Assembly: GCA_963698435.1 (NCBI GenBank)
Contig: CAVOQV010000012.1
Location: 248,001-312,000, forward strand
Origin: Sva-07 sp963698435
GTDB lineage: Bacteria; Actinomycetota; Acidimicrobiia; Acidimicrobiales; Ilumatobacteraceae
Length of the DNA: 64,000 bases
Direction: 5' to 3'
The notes under the pieces are model-generated. The model was given only the letters and a program-made list of their open reading frames with translations, searched no databases and had not been told where the DNA came from. Both the position numbers and the translations under genes were made by a program. Shown here piece after piece: positions 7,733-16,943 of this stretch (positions are counted from its first letter, which is position 1; every line of letters begins with the position of its first letter).

Positions 7733-8119
7733 ATGGCTACGAACAAGGAGATCGTGGAAGGTGTCTACGCGAACTTCGCATCGGGTGACGTACCGGCCGT
7801 CCTGGGCGCTATGGCGGACGACATCCAGTGGGCTGAAGCCGACGGATTCCCGCTCGCCGGGACGTACGTCGGCCCCCAAGCAGTGCTTGAGGGAGTGTTC
7901 ATGAGGCTCGGAGAGATCGGCGATGAATTCGCCGCAGTTCCGGACCAGATCGTCGCTGAGGGTGACACCGTCGTGGCTCTCGGCAACTACAGCTGGAAGC
8001 ACAAGGTCTCCGGAGAGCCTGCCGTGGTGAAGATGGCCCACGTGTGGACCGTTACCGATGGCAGGCTCGCGACGTTCCAACAGCACGTCGACACTGTCAG
8101 GGTTCGAGAACTCAGCTGA
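7733..8119 (+). CDS. SnoaL-like / ketosteroid-isomerase-fold (NTF2 superfamily) protein
   Basis: 128-residue protein with the NTF2-like alpha+beta barrel pattern. An N-terminal helix (VEGVYANFASGDVPAVL) precedes DDIQWAEADGFPLAGTYVG, a typical SnoaL-like opening. Alternating strands and a C-terminal HVWTVTDGRLATFQQHVDT complete the fold. Members include isomerases, cyclases and small-molecule binders; no specific substrate is evident. The ATG at 7733 follows a good AAGGGGGTCGAG ribosome-binding site. It is the first gene after the right repeat copy, in accessory DNA. Confidence 0.8.
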   Translation: MATNKEIVEGVYANFASGDVPAVLGAMADDIQWAEADGFPLAGTYVGPQAVLEGVFMRLGEIGDEFAAVPDQIVAEGDTVVALGNYSWKHKVSGEPAVVKMAHVWTVTDGRLATFQQHVDTVRVRELS

Positions 8120-8275
8120 CATTGCTCGGCCGACGCAGACGTTCGTTCACACAGACTGTCCCGCACACCGGTTCACGACAAGCCCGCTGACGCGATGAAT
8201 CGCGACTTGGGTTCGTCTCTCGATGCGATCGAGACATCGACATCCACATCGGCCCGCCATGAGAAGATCGTGAAT

Positions 8276-9067
8276 GTGGACGGCGAGGAAATCCTTCGGG
8301 GTGGTGTCGCGAATGCCGGCGCTGTGGCCCGGTCGGGTGCCTACGTGTTGCGTCCCTCGAATCAACACTCGGCCTCGATTCACACGTTCCTGAGAGGAAT
8401 CCGGGCACGCGGATTCCGCGGTGCTTCTCAACCGGTGTCGATCGATCCCGACGGTCGCGAACGTCTGCGGTTCGTGCCGGGTGATGTTCCGCTTGCGCCA
8501 TACCCGTCGTGGGCACAGACCGAAGAAGCGTTGGCGTCGGTCGCCGTGCTGATTCGAGGACTTCACGACGCATCGATGGAGCTGTCGCTCGATGGTGCGT
8601 CGTGGAGCAGCGAACTTGCCGACCCCTACGGTGGTCCAGTGATGTGCCACAACGACGTCTGCTTGGAGAACGTCGTGTTCCGAGACGGGCGCGCCGTGGC
8701 GCTCCTCGATTTCGACTTCGCCGCTCCGGGACGGCGAGAGTTCGATCTCGCTGCGTTCGCTCGGATGTGCGTGCCGATCGATGACGACTCCAATGCATCA
8801 CGCCTGGGTTGGGCGTCGAACGACAAATCCATGCGACTGCGCGTCGTGTGCGACGCATACGGCTGCGACGAGTCGGGTCGAGCCGACGTGCTCGCGTGTC
8901 TGTCCGATTCGATCGCGCGTGGTGGCGAGTTCGTCCGCCGCCGAGTCGAAGCCGGCGAGGTCGCCTTCATCGAGATGTGGAACAACATGGGCGGCCAGGA
9001 GCGGTTCGACCGCCGGCGGCAATGGTGGTCCGACAACCACCAGAACTTCGCCGACGCGCTTCGGTAG
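8276..9067 (+). CDS. Aminoglycoside phosphotransferase (APH)/choline-kinase-family protein
   Basis: Kinase-fold phosphotransferase of about 263 residues. EEILRGGVANAG resembles the glycine-rich start of APH proteins, and RPSNQHSASIHTFL follows. The Brenner-like catalytic motif is VMCHNDVCLENVVF (HNDxxxxN), and LLDFDFAAPGRREFDLA contains the metal-binding Asp. The substrate could be an antibiotic or another small alcohol or amine. GTGs at 8270 and 8276 are both possible; a GAGAAG site sits just upstream. The gene lies in the tRNA-linked accessory block. Confidence 0.78.
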   Translation: MDGEEILRGGVANAGAVARSGAYVLRPSNQHSASIHTFLRGIRARGFRGASQPVSIDPDGRERLRFVPGDVPLAPYPSWAQTEEALASVAVLIRGLHDASMELSLDGASWSSELADPYGGPVMCHNDVCLENVVFRDGRAVALLDFDFAAPGRREFDLAAFARMCVPIDDDSNASRLGWASNDKSMRLRVVCDAYGCDESGRADVLACLSDSIARGGEFVRRRVEAGEVAFIEMWNNMGGQERFDRRRQWWSDNHQNFADALR

Positions 9068-9260
9068 TGAGCTCACCGTGTGATCCAGGGGGCGGGATGA
9101 CGCGACGCGAGACTTGGGCCGGAGTGCGGCGAGGATCGGCCTGTCCGGCCCGGCGAGAGTGCAGTGCTCGGCGTGGGGATGAATCCGCGAGACTCGACGG
9201 CGTGAACGAGTCCGAGAACATCGACCGGCAGGCCGTGCGCCGATCCGATCGAGACCCGAT

Positions 9261-10223
9261 ATGAGGGCCGTCGTCTACGACCGCTACGGCCCGCCCGAGT
9301 TGCTTCGGGTCGACCACGTGCCGAAGCCGGTGCCGAGCGCCGACCAGGTGCTCGTGCGGGTTACCTCGACGTCGCTCAACCTGAGCGACTGGGAATGCCT
9401 TCGCGGCTCGCCGTTCTACGCCCGCATCGGAGGACTTCGAACGCCGCCTCGCTCGACGCTCGGCTCGGACATCGCCGGGCGAATCGAGGCCGTCGGCGCC
9501 GACGTCACCCGGTTCCGACCAGGTGACGAGGTGTACGGCGACAACCTCGGGCTGAAAGGCGGCTTCGCCGAGTACGCCGTTGCGCCCGAATCGGCCCTCG
9601 CCCCCAAGCCGGAGCAACTGACGTTCAGCGAGGCGTCGACGATCCCCCAATCGGCAGCGATCGCACTGCAGGGAACCGCCGATGTAACGCCAGGGATGCG
9701 GGTCCTCATCAACGGGGCGGGCGGTGGCTCAGGCTCGTTCGCGATCCAGCTGGCGAAGCGGGCGGATGCCCACGTGACCGCTGTTGACAACGCCGGCAAA
9801 CTCGACTTCATGAGGTCGCTGGGCGCCGACGAGGTGCTCGACTATCGACGCGACGACTTCACCCGCTGCGCCGAGCCGTACGACAGGATCCTCGATCTCG
9901 TCGCCCATCGCTCGGTGTTCGCCTACCGGAGGGCGCTCGCTTGCGGTGGCCGGTATCGCTGTGTCGGCGGTTCGGTGCCGACACTGATTCGAGTCGTCAC
10001 GGCCGGCGCGATCGTCGGTCGGCTCACGGGTCGACGGATCGGCGTGCTGGCGGTGCGCGAGGGGCCGGCGCATTTCGAGCCGCTTGCCGCACTCTGCGTC
10101 GCCGGACATGTCGGGATCCACATCGACCGCACGTTCGCTCTCGAGGAGGTGCCCGAAGCACTGCGCTACGTGGGCGAGGGCCGCGCCCTCGGCAAGGTCG
10201 TGGTGGAGGTCAACGTCGACTGA
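9261..10223 (+). CDS. Zinc-less MDR-family NAD(P)-dependent alcohol dehydrogenase / quinone oxidoreductase
   Basis: Medium-chain dehydrogenase/reductase of 320 residues. The N-terminal GroES-like domain (MRAVVYDRYGPPELLRV, GSDIAGRIEAVGADVTRFRPGDEV) is followed by a Rossmann domain with VLINGAGGGSGSFAIQLAK. It lacks the structural-zinc Cys cluster and catalytic Cys/His pair, as in quinone oxidoreductases and RTN4IP1-like proteins. The substrate is unknown. The ATG at 9261 starts exactly at the domain. It is flanked by about 190 and 320 bp of non-coding sequence. Confidence 0.88.
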   Translation: MRAVVYDRYGPPELLRVDHVPKPVPSADQVLVRVTSTSLNLSDWECLRGSPFYARIGGLRTPPRSTLGSDIAGRIEAVGADVTRFRPGDEVYGDNLGLKGGFAEYAVAPESALAPKPEQLTFSEASTIPQSAAIALQGTADVTPGMRVLINGAGGGSGSFAIQLAKRADAHVTAVDNAGKLDFMRSLGADEVLDYRRDDFTRCAEPYDRILDLVAHRSVFAYRRALACGGRYRCVGGSVPTLIRVVTAGAIVGRLTGRRIGVLAVREGPAHFEPLAALCVAGHVGIHIDRTFALEEVPEALRYVGEGRALGKVVVEVNVD

Positions 10224-10545
10224 GCGGGCCCCTCGTTCGGATCATGCAGGCTCGGCTTGGGTCGGAGTGCGGCGCGAGCTGTGTTGTTGGGGCCGGGCCG
10301 TCAACCCGATGGCAGTACCGGTTCGAACCGTCCGACGGCGGGACGATGGTCACCGAGTCGTATGAGGTGCTCTGGACGCCTCGGTGGGTACGAGCGATGC
10401 GACGAGTGCCTGGGATGGGGTGATCCCACGTTCCGCGCCGTCGCCTCGTGTGGGCGATGTCGTTGACGAGCCGGAGCGTCTCCGATGGAGTCTGGCCGGA
10501 CTGGCGATGGAGTTCTTCCCGATCGATGAGCAGTACGGTCTCACC
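10224..10545. other. Intergenic stretch without supported gene
   Basis: About 320 bp between the MDR gene and the DUF2855 gene. Reading frames continue upstream of the DUF2855 start, but their sequence has no family-like content. A short phrase near 10255 (GCTTGGGTCGGAGTGCGGCG) resembles one near 9117, probably a minor repeat. No promoter or terminator is convincing. Confidence 0.4.
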
Positions 10546-11634
10546 ATGAGCGATTGGCATTTCCTCGTTGACCGAGACGACTACCGCACGACCCGCGTCG
10601 TTGAGTTCGTCCCTGCTCCGCTCGACGACGGAGAGGTGCGACTGAGGGTGGACGCGTTCGGGTTCACGGCGAACAACATCACATACGCGGCGGCCGGCGA
10701 CATGATCGGCTACTGGACGTTCTTCCCTGCACCGGATTCGGGCGACGATGTGAACTGGGGTCGTGTGCCGGTCTGGGGCTTCGCCGATGTCGTCGAATCC
10801 CGATGCGATGGTGTCAGCGAGGGTGAGCGCCTGTTCGGCTACCTGCCGATGTCGACCGAGCTGGTGATCGTGCCTACGCACGTGTCGACTGGATCGCTGA
10901 CCGATGGCGCCGCTCACCGCGCTTCCCTGCCGCCGGTCTACAACAACTACGAGCGATGCTCCGGCACGCCTGGCCATCGCGCCGACCTGGAATCCGAGCA
11001 GATGCTGTACCGGCCCTTGTTCTTCACGTCGTTCCTGATCGACGACTTCCTGGCCGACAACGAGTTCTTCGGTGCGTCGACGGTGGTGCTCGCGAGCGCA
11101 TCGAGCAAGACTGCGTTCGGAACGGCGCACCTCCTGAGTGGCCGCGAGGGAGTGACGGTCGTCGGCCTCACGTCACCGGGCAATGTCGCGTTCGTCGAGG
11201 GGCTCGGCTGTTACGACCGGGTCGTCACCTACGACGACATCGCCTCGCTCCCCTCCGGGCCGACGGCGTTCGTCGACATGAGCGGTAACGCAGCAGTTGT
11301 GCGGTCGGTGCACGAGCACTACGGCGACGACCTCACACATTCTGCGATCGTCGGACTCACCCACTGGGAGAACCGGTTGGGAAGTGTCGATCCGATGCCA
11401 GGGCCTGCGCAGACGATGTTCTTCGCCCCGACCCAGATCGAGAAGCGCCGCGAGGAGTGGGGTCCTGGTGTGATCGAGGCCAAGCTCGACTCGGCCTGGG
11501 GCCCGTTCACCGAACGGGTGACCGACTGGATCGAGATCCAACACGGCACGGGCGTCGATGCGGTCGGCGACGTCTACGTTGAGATGCTGGAAAACCGCAC
11601 TCGCCCCGACACCGCCCACGTGCTGCACCCGTAG
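10546..11634 (+). CDS. DUF2855 family protein (MDR-like fold)
   Basis: 362-residue protein matching the DUF2855 pattern. An N-terminal part resembles a GroES-like domain (EVRLRVDAFGFTANNITYA) with GYWTFFP and VPVWGFADVV. A Rossmann-like segment follows with VVLASASSKTAFGTAHLL and FVDMSGNAAVVRSVH. Family members look like divergent quinone oxidoreductases of unknown substrate. The ATG at 10546 (MSDWHFLVDR) is chosen since homology begins there; a start at 10507 is possible. It sits in the tRNA-linked accessory block beside another MDR gene. Confidence 0.8.
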   Translation: MSDWHFLVDRDDYRTTRVVEFVPAPLDDGEVRLRVDAFGFTANNITYAAAGDMIGYWTFFPAPDSGDDVNWGRVPVWGFADVVESRCDGVSEGERLFGYLPMSTELVIVPTHVSTGSLTDGAAHRASLPPVYNNYERCSGTPGHRADLESEQMLYRPLFFTSFLIDDFLADNEFFGASTVVLASASSKTAFGTAHLLSGREGVTVVGLTSPGNVAFVEGLGCYDRVVTYDDIASLPSGPTAFVDMSGNAAVVRSVHEHYGDDLTHSAIVGLTHWENRLGSVDPMPGPAQTMFFAPTQIEKRREEWGPGVIEAKLDSAWGPFTERVTDWIEIQHGTGVDAVGDVYVEMLENRTRPDTAHVLHP

Positions 11635-11775
11635 CGGGCAGCTGCCATGCAGTCTGATACTTCACCGAGCTCCTGCCTGGGCGGGGTGATGGCTGTGGGG
11701 CATCCGTTCCGACTCGTACCCGCTCGCCTCTCGATACGGTGACTGTTTCATCAGGCGCGAACCAAGGGAGAGATC

Positions 11776-12429
11776 GTGGCAGCGGACGGCATCACCGACA
11801 TCCCGGACATCTGGGGTGATGACGCGTCCACCGACAGTGCGGCCGTGGAGCAGGGCTACGACACGTTCGCCGAGACCGGAGACTATGACGCGACCTTCGA
11901 GGAATGGGGCTACGTCGGCCCGCAGACGGCCGCCGCGATCCTGAAGAACTACGTGCCGCTCGAGAGCCGGATCCTCGACGCCGCATGTGGTTCAGGACTC
12001 ACCGGGGTCGCACTCATGAGGCTCGGCTACCAGCACATCACCGGCATCGACATCTCGACGCGGCTGCTCGCTCTCGCCGAACGAACAGGCGCGTACGAAC
12101 TCGTCGAACACGTCGACATGCAGGTGTTCCCGCTGCCGTTCGCGGACCACGAATTCGATGCGGTGAACTTCATCGGAGCGCTGACCTATTTCAGCACGAA
12201 CCAGATCCTGCGGGAACTGTGTCGTCTCGTGCGCAGCGGCGGACACATCGTGTTCTCCCAGCGTGACGACATCATGCGCGATCAGAACTACGGCGCGCGG
12301 CTCCGTGAGCTGGAGAACGACGGGCTGTGGGCGCGGACCTTCGGCACCGAGCCGATGCCGTACCTCCCGCATCACCCCGACTACGGCGACACGATCAAGG
12401 TGCAGTACTTCGTCTACAGGGTCCGGTGA
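11776..12429 (+). CDS. Class I SAM-dependent methyltransferase (WBSCR27-like)
   Basis: 217-residue Rossmann methyltransferase. Motif I is ILDAACGSGLTGVAL, motif II ITGIDIST, and the post-II acidic region is FDAVNFIGALTYF. The N-terminal segment YDATFEEWGYVGPQ is typical of WBSCR27-like small-molecule methyltransferases. The GTG at 11776 is supported by the AAGGGAGAG ribosome-binding site 7 bp upstream. It is the last gene of the accessory block; a decayed copy of the tRNA-Val repeat follows 30 bp later. The substrate is unknown. Confidence 0.85.
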   Translation: MAADGITDIPDIWGDDASTDSAAVEQGYDTFAETGDYDATFEEWGYVGPQTAAAILKNYVPLESRILDAACGSGLTGVALMRLGYQHITGIDISTRLLALAERTGAYELVEHVDMQVFPLPFADHEFDAVNFIGALTYFSTNQILRELCRLVRSGGHIVFSQRDDIMRDQNYGARLRELENDGLWARTFGTEPMPYLPHHPDYGDTIKVQYFVYRVR

Positions 12430-12458
12430 GCCTTGCGACCAGCGGCCGCTGCCGGCTC

Positions 12459-12549
12459 CACGGTAGAGGTCCCGGGTCCGAGTCTCGTCGCGTCCACCGT
12501 TGAAGGACTGGCGTGGAGCAATCCGACCGGGGCTTCATCGCGTCTTGAC
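12459..12549 (+). repeat. Decayed third copy of the tRNA-Val att-like repeat
   Basis: Aligns without gaps to 6331-6421 with about 15 mismatches in 91 bp by eye (about 83% identity). It starts with CACGGTAGAGGTCCCGGGT and keeps GGAGCAATCC and CCGGGGCTTC of the terminator hairpin. It marks a plausible distal end of an older insertion that brought in 7528-12458. Confidence 0.8.
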
Positions 12550-12727
12550 CGAGACTGTGCGCGCCCGACAAGGGTGGTACTCGCTCAGGTGTCCACCTCC
12601 CTCGATCGGAACGCGGAGCGCGAACTCCGCGCGGCTCTGCCCGGCGTTTGTTGTGCGCGATTGCCGTGTCCACTGCCGTCTGCAGTCAGGTTGGCGTGCC
12701 AACGTAGCAACGGTTAGACACGCCAGG

Positions 12728-13669
12728 ATGTCGACGCTTCTCTGGCTGGCGGCGATGGCAGCCGGGACGGCGGCCATCGTGTGGGGCGCAGAGCGGTTTG
12801 CGGAGCACTTGGCCGACGCGTCGAAACGGCTCGGTGTCACAGCGTTCGCGCTGGCGGTACTGCTCGCCGGGGCTGAACCCGAAGAGCTCGCCACCGTGGT
12901 CACGGCATCGGCCCGCGGAGTCGATGGGGTGGCGTTCGGGGACGTGATCGGCGCGAACGCTGCCATCGTCACCGTGGCCTTGGGGGCCGGAGCGTGGATG
13001 GTGACGATTCCGTTCGGTCCGCAGGTGCGCCGGTACGCGATCGGTGGACTCGTGGCGGGACTCCTCGCAGCCGGCTTGATGTGGGACGGCGAAGTTGGAC
13101 GGGTCGAGGGGATCGTGCTCGTTGCGGCCTACCTCGCGTTCGTCGGAGCGATCTGGATCAGTGAGCGCCGACCTCCGGCCCTGGGTGAGGCGGGCGAGTT
13201 GGACGAGGAGCTCGATGATGGCGGACGCGTCGGCATCGACCTCGTGTGGGTCGTCGTGGGATTGGCGGCGCTGACGGCGGGCTCGATCGTGCTCGTCGAA
13301 GGTGTCCGACAGATCACCGACATCGAACAGACCCAGACTCGACTGGGGCTGACCGTCGTCGGGTTCGCAACCGCATTCGAGTTGGTCGTACTCGCGTGGT
13401 CCGCGAGCCGGCACGCCGTCACCGAAGCGGTCATCGCGGGAGTCGTCGGCTCGTACGCCTACAACATGACGATGAGCCTCGGCGCGGGTGCGCTCGTCGC
13501 ACCGATCTCGATCAACGACAGAGCGCTCCTCCATGCGCCAGTCATCGCAATGCTGGCGCTGATGGCAATCGCGATCCTGCTCGCTGTCCGCCATGACCAA
13601 CTCGATCGTCACGACGCCGTCGTGTTGTTCCTCGGCTACCCGGCCTTCATCTTGGTCACGTTGCTCTGA
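12728..13669 (+). CDS. Sodium/calcium exchanger family membrane protein
   Basis: 313-residue polytopic protein with about 9-10 hydrophobic segments and the two inverted alpha-repeats of the CaCA superfamily. Repeat 1 is around GAEPEELATVVTASARG and VIGANAAIVTV. Repeat 2 is around ATAFELVVLAWSASRHAV and VVGSYAYNMTMSLG. The acidic residue in each repeat (PEE, FEL) would coordinate the cation. An acidic loop (ELDEELDDGGR) lies between halves. The ATG at 12728 begins directly with a membrane helix; upstream in-frame codons run through the repeat remnant and are not coding. Confidence 0.85.
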   Translation: MSTLLWLAAMAAGTAAIVWGAERFAEHLADASKRLGVTAFALAVLLAGAEPEELATVVTASARGVDGVAFGDVIGANAAIVTVALGAGAWMVTIPFGPQVRRYAIGGLVAGLLAAGLMWDGEVGRVEGIVLVAAYLAFVGAIWISERRPPALGEAGELDEELDDGGRVGIDLVWVVVGLAALTAGSIVLVEGVRQITDIEQTQTRLGLTVVGFATAFELVVLAWSASRHAVTEAVIAGVVGSYAYNMTMSLGAGALVAPISINDRALLHAPVIAMLALMAIAILLAVRHDQLDRHDAVVLFLGYPAFILVTLL

Positions 13670-13957
13670 CCGAGCACCCGGCAGGGCTGCTGGTCGCGGT
13701 CGTCATTCCGATTTCGGCGGGGACGCTTTCGTACTCGTCGGAGTGGCAACGAGTGGCAGGACGTCGGACCCTCCTTCATGTGCGGCGTTGTTGTGCGCCG
13801 GCGCGTGACCGCCTTCGCTGGCTCCGGCGACGGGTTGATCGCTGTCCCGCCCCCAAAGAAACTTCACCCGAGGTGGATGATGTCGAACCGACGGCATCCG
13901 AGCGACCATGATGGGACAGCCGCGCCGAATGGCGCGGGCCGAACGAAGGGATCCGTC

Positions 13958-15190
13958 ATGAACACCGAACTCCCAGAAGAAGTCGACATCACGGTCAGCC
14001 GGACGACCGACGAGGGCGAATCGGCCAGGCCGCATTCGGTGGCCGTCCACCTCCTGATCGTACTGGCCGCGGTGATCATGCTGGTCACGGCGGCCAACGT
14101 GTGGGTCGACCGCGCTGCCCTCAACACCGACAACTGGGTCGATGCATCCGACCAGCTGCTCGCCGAGCCCACCATTCGGGAGGCGATTTCGGTGTATGTG
14201 GTCGATCAGCTCTATACCAACGTCGATGTCGCCGCCCAGCTCGGTGACCTGCTGCCGGGAGACCTCAGCGGACTCTCGGGCGCGCTCGCGTCGGCGTTGC
14301 GCAACCCGGCGACCGATGCGGTCGATCGGCTCCTGTCCACCGACCAGGTTGCCGCCATCTGGTCCGACGCCAACCGCATCACCCACCAGACGATCGTCAA
14401 CATCCTCGAGGACGACACGAGAGTCGAAGCGCTCTCGTCCACCGACGGGAACATCACACTCGACGTTCGTCAAGTGGTGGTGCAATTGGCCGCCGACCTC
14501 GGGCTGCCGGGCGCCGTCGTCGATCGGATCCCAGCCGATGCCGGTCAGATCACCATCATCCAGTCCTCGAAACTCGACAGTCTCCAGACCGCGGTCACCT
14601 TCGTCCAATGGGCATCATGGCTGCTGTTCTTCGTCGTGATCGGCATCTATGCCGGGGCCATCTTCCTCGCCGATGGGTGGCGTCGGGTCGCCACACGAAC
14701 GGCAGGGCTGTCGATCCTGATCGTCGGGCTGCTCATCCTCGCCGGGCTCCGATTCGGCGGCAGCCGCCTGCTCGACAGTGCGGTGAAGAAGGAGAGCAAT
14801 CGCCCCGCTGCGGAGGCGGTGTGGAAGATCGGATCGCAACTCCTCCGCGACATCGGATGGAACATCACGTGGATCGGCCTGATCATCATCCTGGGGGCGG
14901 TCATCGCCGGCCCGTCAGCCATCGCGAGGTCGATTCGCCGATTCATCGCACCGGCATTCGTCGGCGGCCCCGGCGTGCGTTGGGGGGTGGGTGCTGCGAT
15001 CTTCCTGATCATGGTGTTCTGGGCGCCCCTGCCTGCGTTGACGAATTGGTTCGGCATCCTCGTGTTCGCGGCAATCGTTGCGGCCTGCGTCGAGGGTCTC
15101 AGAGGCCTGTGCCTCGCTGATCAGTCGCGTGTCGTCGACGAACGCATCGACATCGAACTCGTGGAGGTCGAGCCCAGCGGGGCAAGCTGA
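13958..15190 (+). CDS. Hypothetical multi-pass membrane protein
   Basis: Not recognised. The 410-residue protein has one N-terminal helix (HLLIVLAAVIMLVTAANVWV) and a large, probably extracytoplasmic, domain of about 190 residues rich in helices (NTDNWVDASDQLLAEPTIREA, ALASALRNPATDAVDRLL). Five more helices follow. The N-terminal domain pattern resembles actinobacterial proteins annotated only as hypothetical membrane proteins. The ATG at 13958 has a GAAGGG ribosome-binding site 8 bp upstream; upstream in-frame extension is not membrane-like. Confidence 0.7.
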   Translation: MNTELPEEVDITVSRTTDEGESARPHSVAVHLLIVLAAVIMLVTAANVWVDRAALNTDNWVDASDQLLAEPTIREAISVYVVDQLYTNVDVAAQLGDLLPGDLSGLSGALASALRNPATDAVDRLLSTDQVAAIWSDANRITHQTIVNILEDDTRVEALSSTDGNITLDVRQVVVQLAADLGLPGAVVDRIPADAGQITIIQSSKLDSLQTAVTFVQWASWLLFFVVIGIYAGAIFLADGWRRVATRTAGLSILIVGLLILAGLRFGGSRLLDSAVKKESNRPAAEAVWKIGSQLLRDIGWNITWIGLIIILGAVIAGPSAIARSIRRFIAPAFVGGPGVRWGVGAAIFLIMVFWAPLPALTNWFGILVFAAIVAACVEGLRGLCLADQSRVVDERIDIELVEVEPSGAS

Positions 15191-15468
15191 CCCAGACGTC
15201 CGGGAACGCCCCTCTCGATCCGGGTTGGGTGAGTGCCGCGTCTCCTTCGATGTCGATGAGCGGCTGTCGGTGATCGAGCCAGCCGGGTAGGTGCCAGTCG
15301 GCCCGCGTCGCGCTCGTCCCGTCAGAGATCGGCAACTTCGCCTTCTGGACTGAGCGAGGATGAGTCCGCAACCTCCGAAGCGAAGCTCGACGATCGACCG
15401 ATCGGTTGATCGAACAAGCCACCTGACGGTCGATGTGGAGCGACGGCTCGATCGGCACCATCGAGGAC

Positions 15469-15851
15469 ATGACGGATGCACCGATCACCGACCGTTCCAC
15501 ACCCGCAGCGAAGCACGGAGCTGGACCACCCGACCCAACGCACACTGGACCGATGTGGGCGACCCGTGTCGCATCGGTCCTTACGGGTGCGCTCGCGTTG
15601 TTCCTGATTTCGTTTCTGCCGAGGACGACATCGCCATCGCCGGCGAAGCCGGCAATGGAGTCGACGCCGTCGCTGCTGCCCTTGCGCTGCGACCGTCGGC
15701 GACGCTCATGGATCTCCGCATGCCCGACGTCGACGGTGTCGAGGCGATCGCCCGCATCAAAGCGCTCTACGACAAGCTCGGCGTCGCCGACCGGGCGGCA
15801 GCGGTCGCTCACGCCTATGACGCCAACATCCTCACCCCACGCAACAGCTGA
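15469..15851 (+). pseudogene. Fused relic of a two-component system (sensor-kinase N-terminus and NarL/LuxR response regulator)
   Basis: Three pieces lie end to end. At 15469-15608, frame 1 reads like a sensor-kinase N-terminus with one membrane helix (VASVLTGALALFLISF). From 15609 another frame reads a receiver domain missing its start, with AGEAGNGVDAVAAALALRP and LMDLRMPDVDGVEAIARI. At about 15769 this joins YDKLGVADRAAAVAHAYD, the last helix of a LuxR-type HTH. Roughly 100 residues between receiver and HTH end are missing. The surroundings (15191-15468 and 15852-16007) hold no gene. Deletions have collapsed a kinase-regulator pair. Confidence 0.7.
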
Positions 15852-16007
15852 ATTCGGTCATGATCGTGACCCGAGACCGATTGCCTGTTGCACCACGCCC
15901 GCACTTGCTCGGGTGGCTCTGTGACCGACCCCGATGACGAAGCTGCACACACACCCGCTTCAACGTCGGTTCCGAGTGGGGTGCCGCTTGCCAACTAGCG
16001 TCAGGGC

Positions 16008-16874
16008 GTGTCCTTCCCGCCCACGGACCCCGGTTCGGCGGCTGGCCGCGAGCCAATGCTCAACGAGACGACCGTCACCGAGGCGGCTGCCCGGTGGGCC
16101 GAACAGCTCGAACAGTGGGTGATCCCCGAGGAGATCCTCGCGCAGGCACCCGTGTCACCCTGGAAGCACGACACGGCGATGTTCGTGGTCGACGACACCC
16201 TCGACCGAACTGCTCGCGCTGCCGAGATCGCATGTTCGGTGCTCCCGTCCACCGGCGGATCGGTGCTCGACGTTGGGTGCGGTGGCGGGCGCGCGGCGAT
16301 GTCCCTCGTCCCGCCCGCCGAGTGGGTGATCGGCGTCGACCAGAGCCCGGCGATGCTGGCCGAGTTCATACGGGCAGCTGCGATGGTCGGGGCGAGGTCG
16401 ATGACCATCGAAGGCCGTTGGCCGGGGGTTGCAGCCGTCACACCTGCGGCCGATGTCGTCGTCTGCCACCACGTCGCGTACAACGTCGCCGACATCGAGC
16501 CGTTCCTGCTCGCTCTGACCGACCACGCGCGCCTCGCTGTTGTTCTGGTGTTGCCGCCGCGCCACCCTCTGTCGGCGTGGAACGACGCGTGGCATCACTT
16601 CTGGGGGCTGGAACGCCCGACCGGACCGACCGCAGACGACCTCGCCGAGGTGCTCGCCGGACTCGATCTCGACGCCGAACGGTGGGACGTGCCTCGGCCG
16701 CCGCTCGCCAGAGCGACCGCTGACGTCGCCTCCCGGGTTCCGTCGGCCCGCCGTCGGCTGTGCCTGACCGAGGACCGCGACCACGAGCTCGCCGCGTACC
16801 TCGATTCGCACGAGCCCCAGTGGTCGGACACCAACGTGGTGTTTCGCTGGCCCGGCTCGGCCGGCGACGGCTGA
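16008..16874 (+). CDS. Class I SAM-dependent methyltransferase
   Basis: Rossmann-fold methyltransferase of 288 residues. Motif I is VLDVGCGGGRAAMSL (about residues 85-99), followed by VIGVDQSPAMLAEF (motif II) and ADVVVCHHVAYNVADIEPFL (motif IV region). The C-terminus has a WxxxW-rich segment (AWNDAWHHFWGLERP). The substrate is unknown. GTG at 16008 or ATG at 16056 could start it; the motif spacing allows either. It converges with the monooxygenase gene at 16944. Confidence 0.82.
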   Translation: MSFPPTDPGSAAGREPMLNETTVTEAAARWAEQLEQWVIPEEILAQAPVSPWKHDTAMFVVDDTLDRTARAAEIACSVLPSTGGSVLDVGCGGGRAAMSLVPPAEWVIGVDQSPAMLAEFIRAAAMVGARSMTIEGRWPGVAAVTPAADVVVCHHVAYNVADIEPFLLALTDHARLAVVLVLPPRHPLSAWNDAWHHFWGLERPTGPTADDLAEVLAGLDLDAERWDVPRPPLARATADVASRVPSARRRLCLTEDRDHELAAYLDSHEPQWSDTNVVFRWPGSAGDG

Positions 16875-16943
16875 CCCCGACCCCGACCCGGTGTGCCGCG
16901 ATGGGGGCGTCGGGCGACCTGGCCGACGGTCGTTCGCCTGGTG

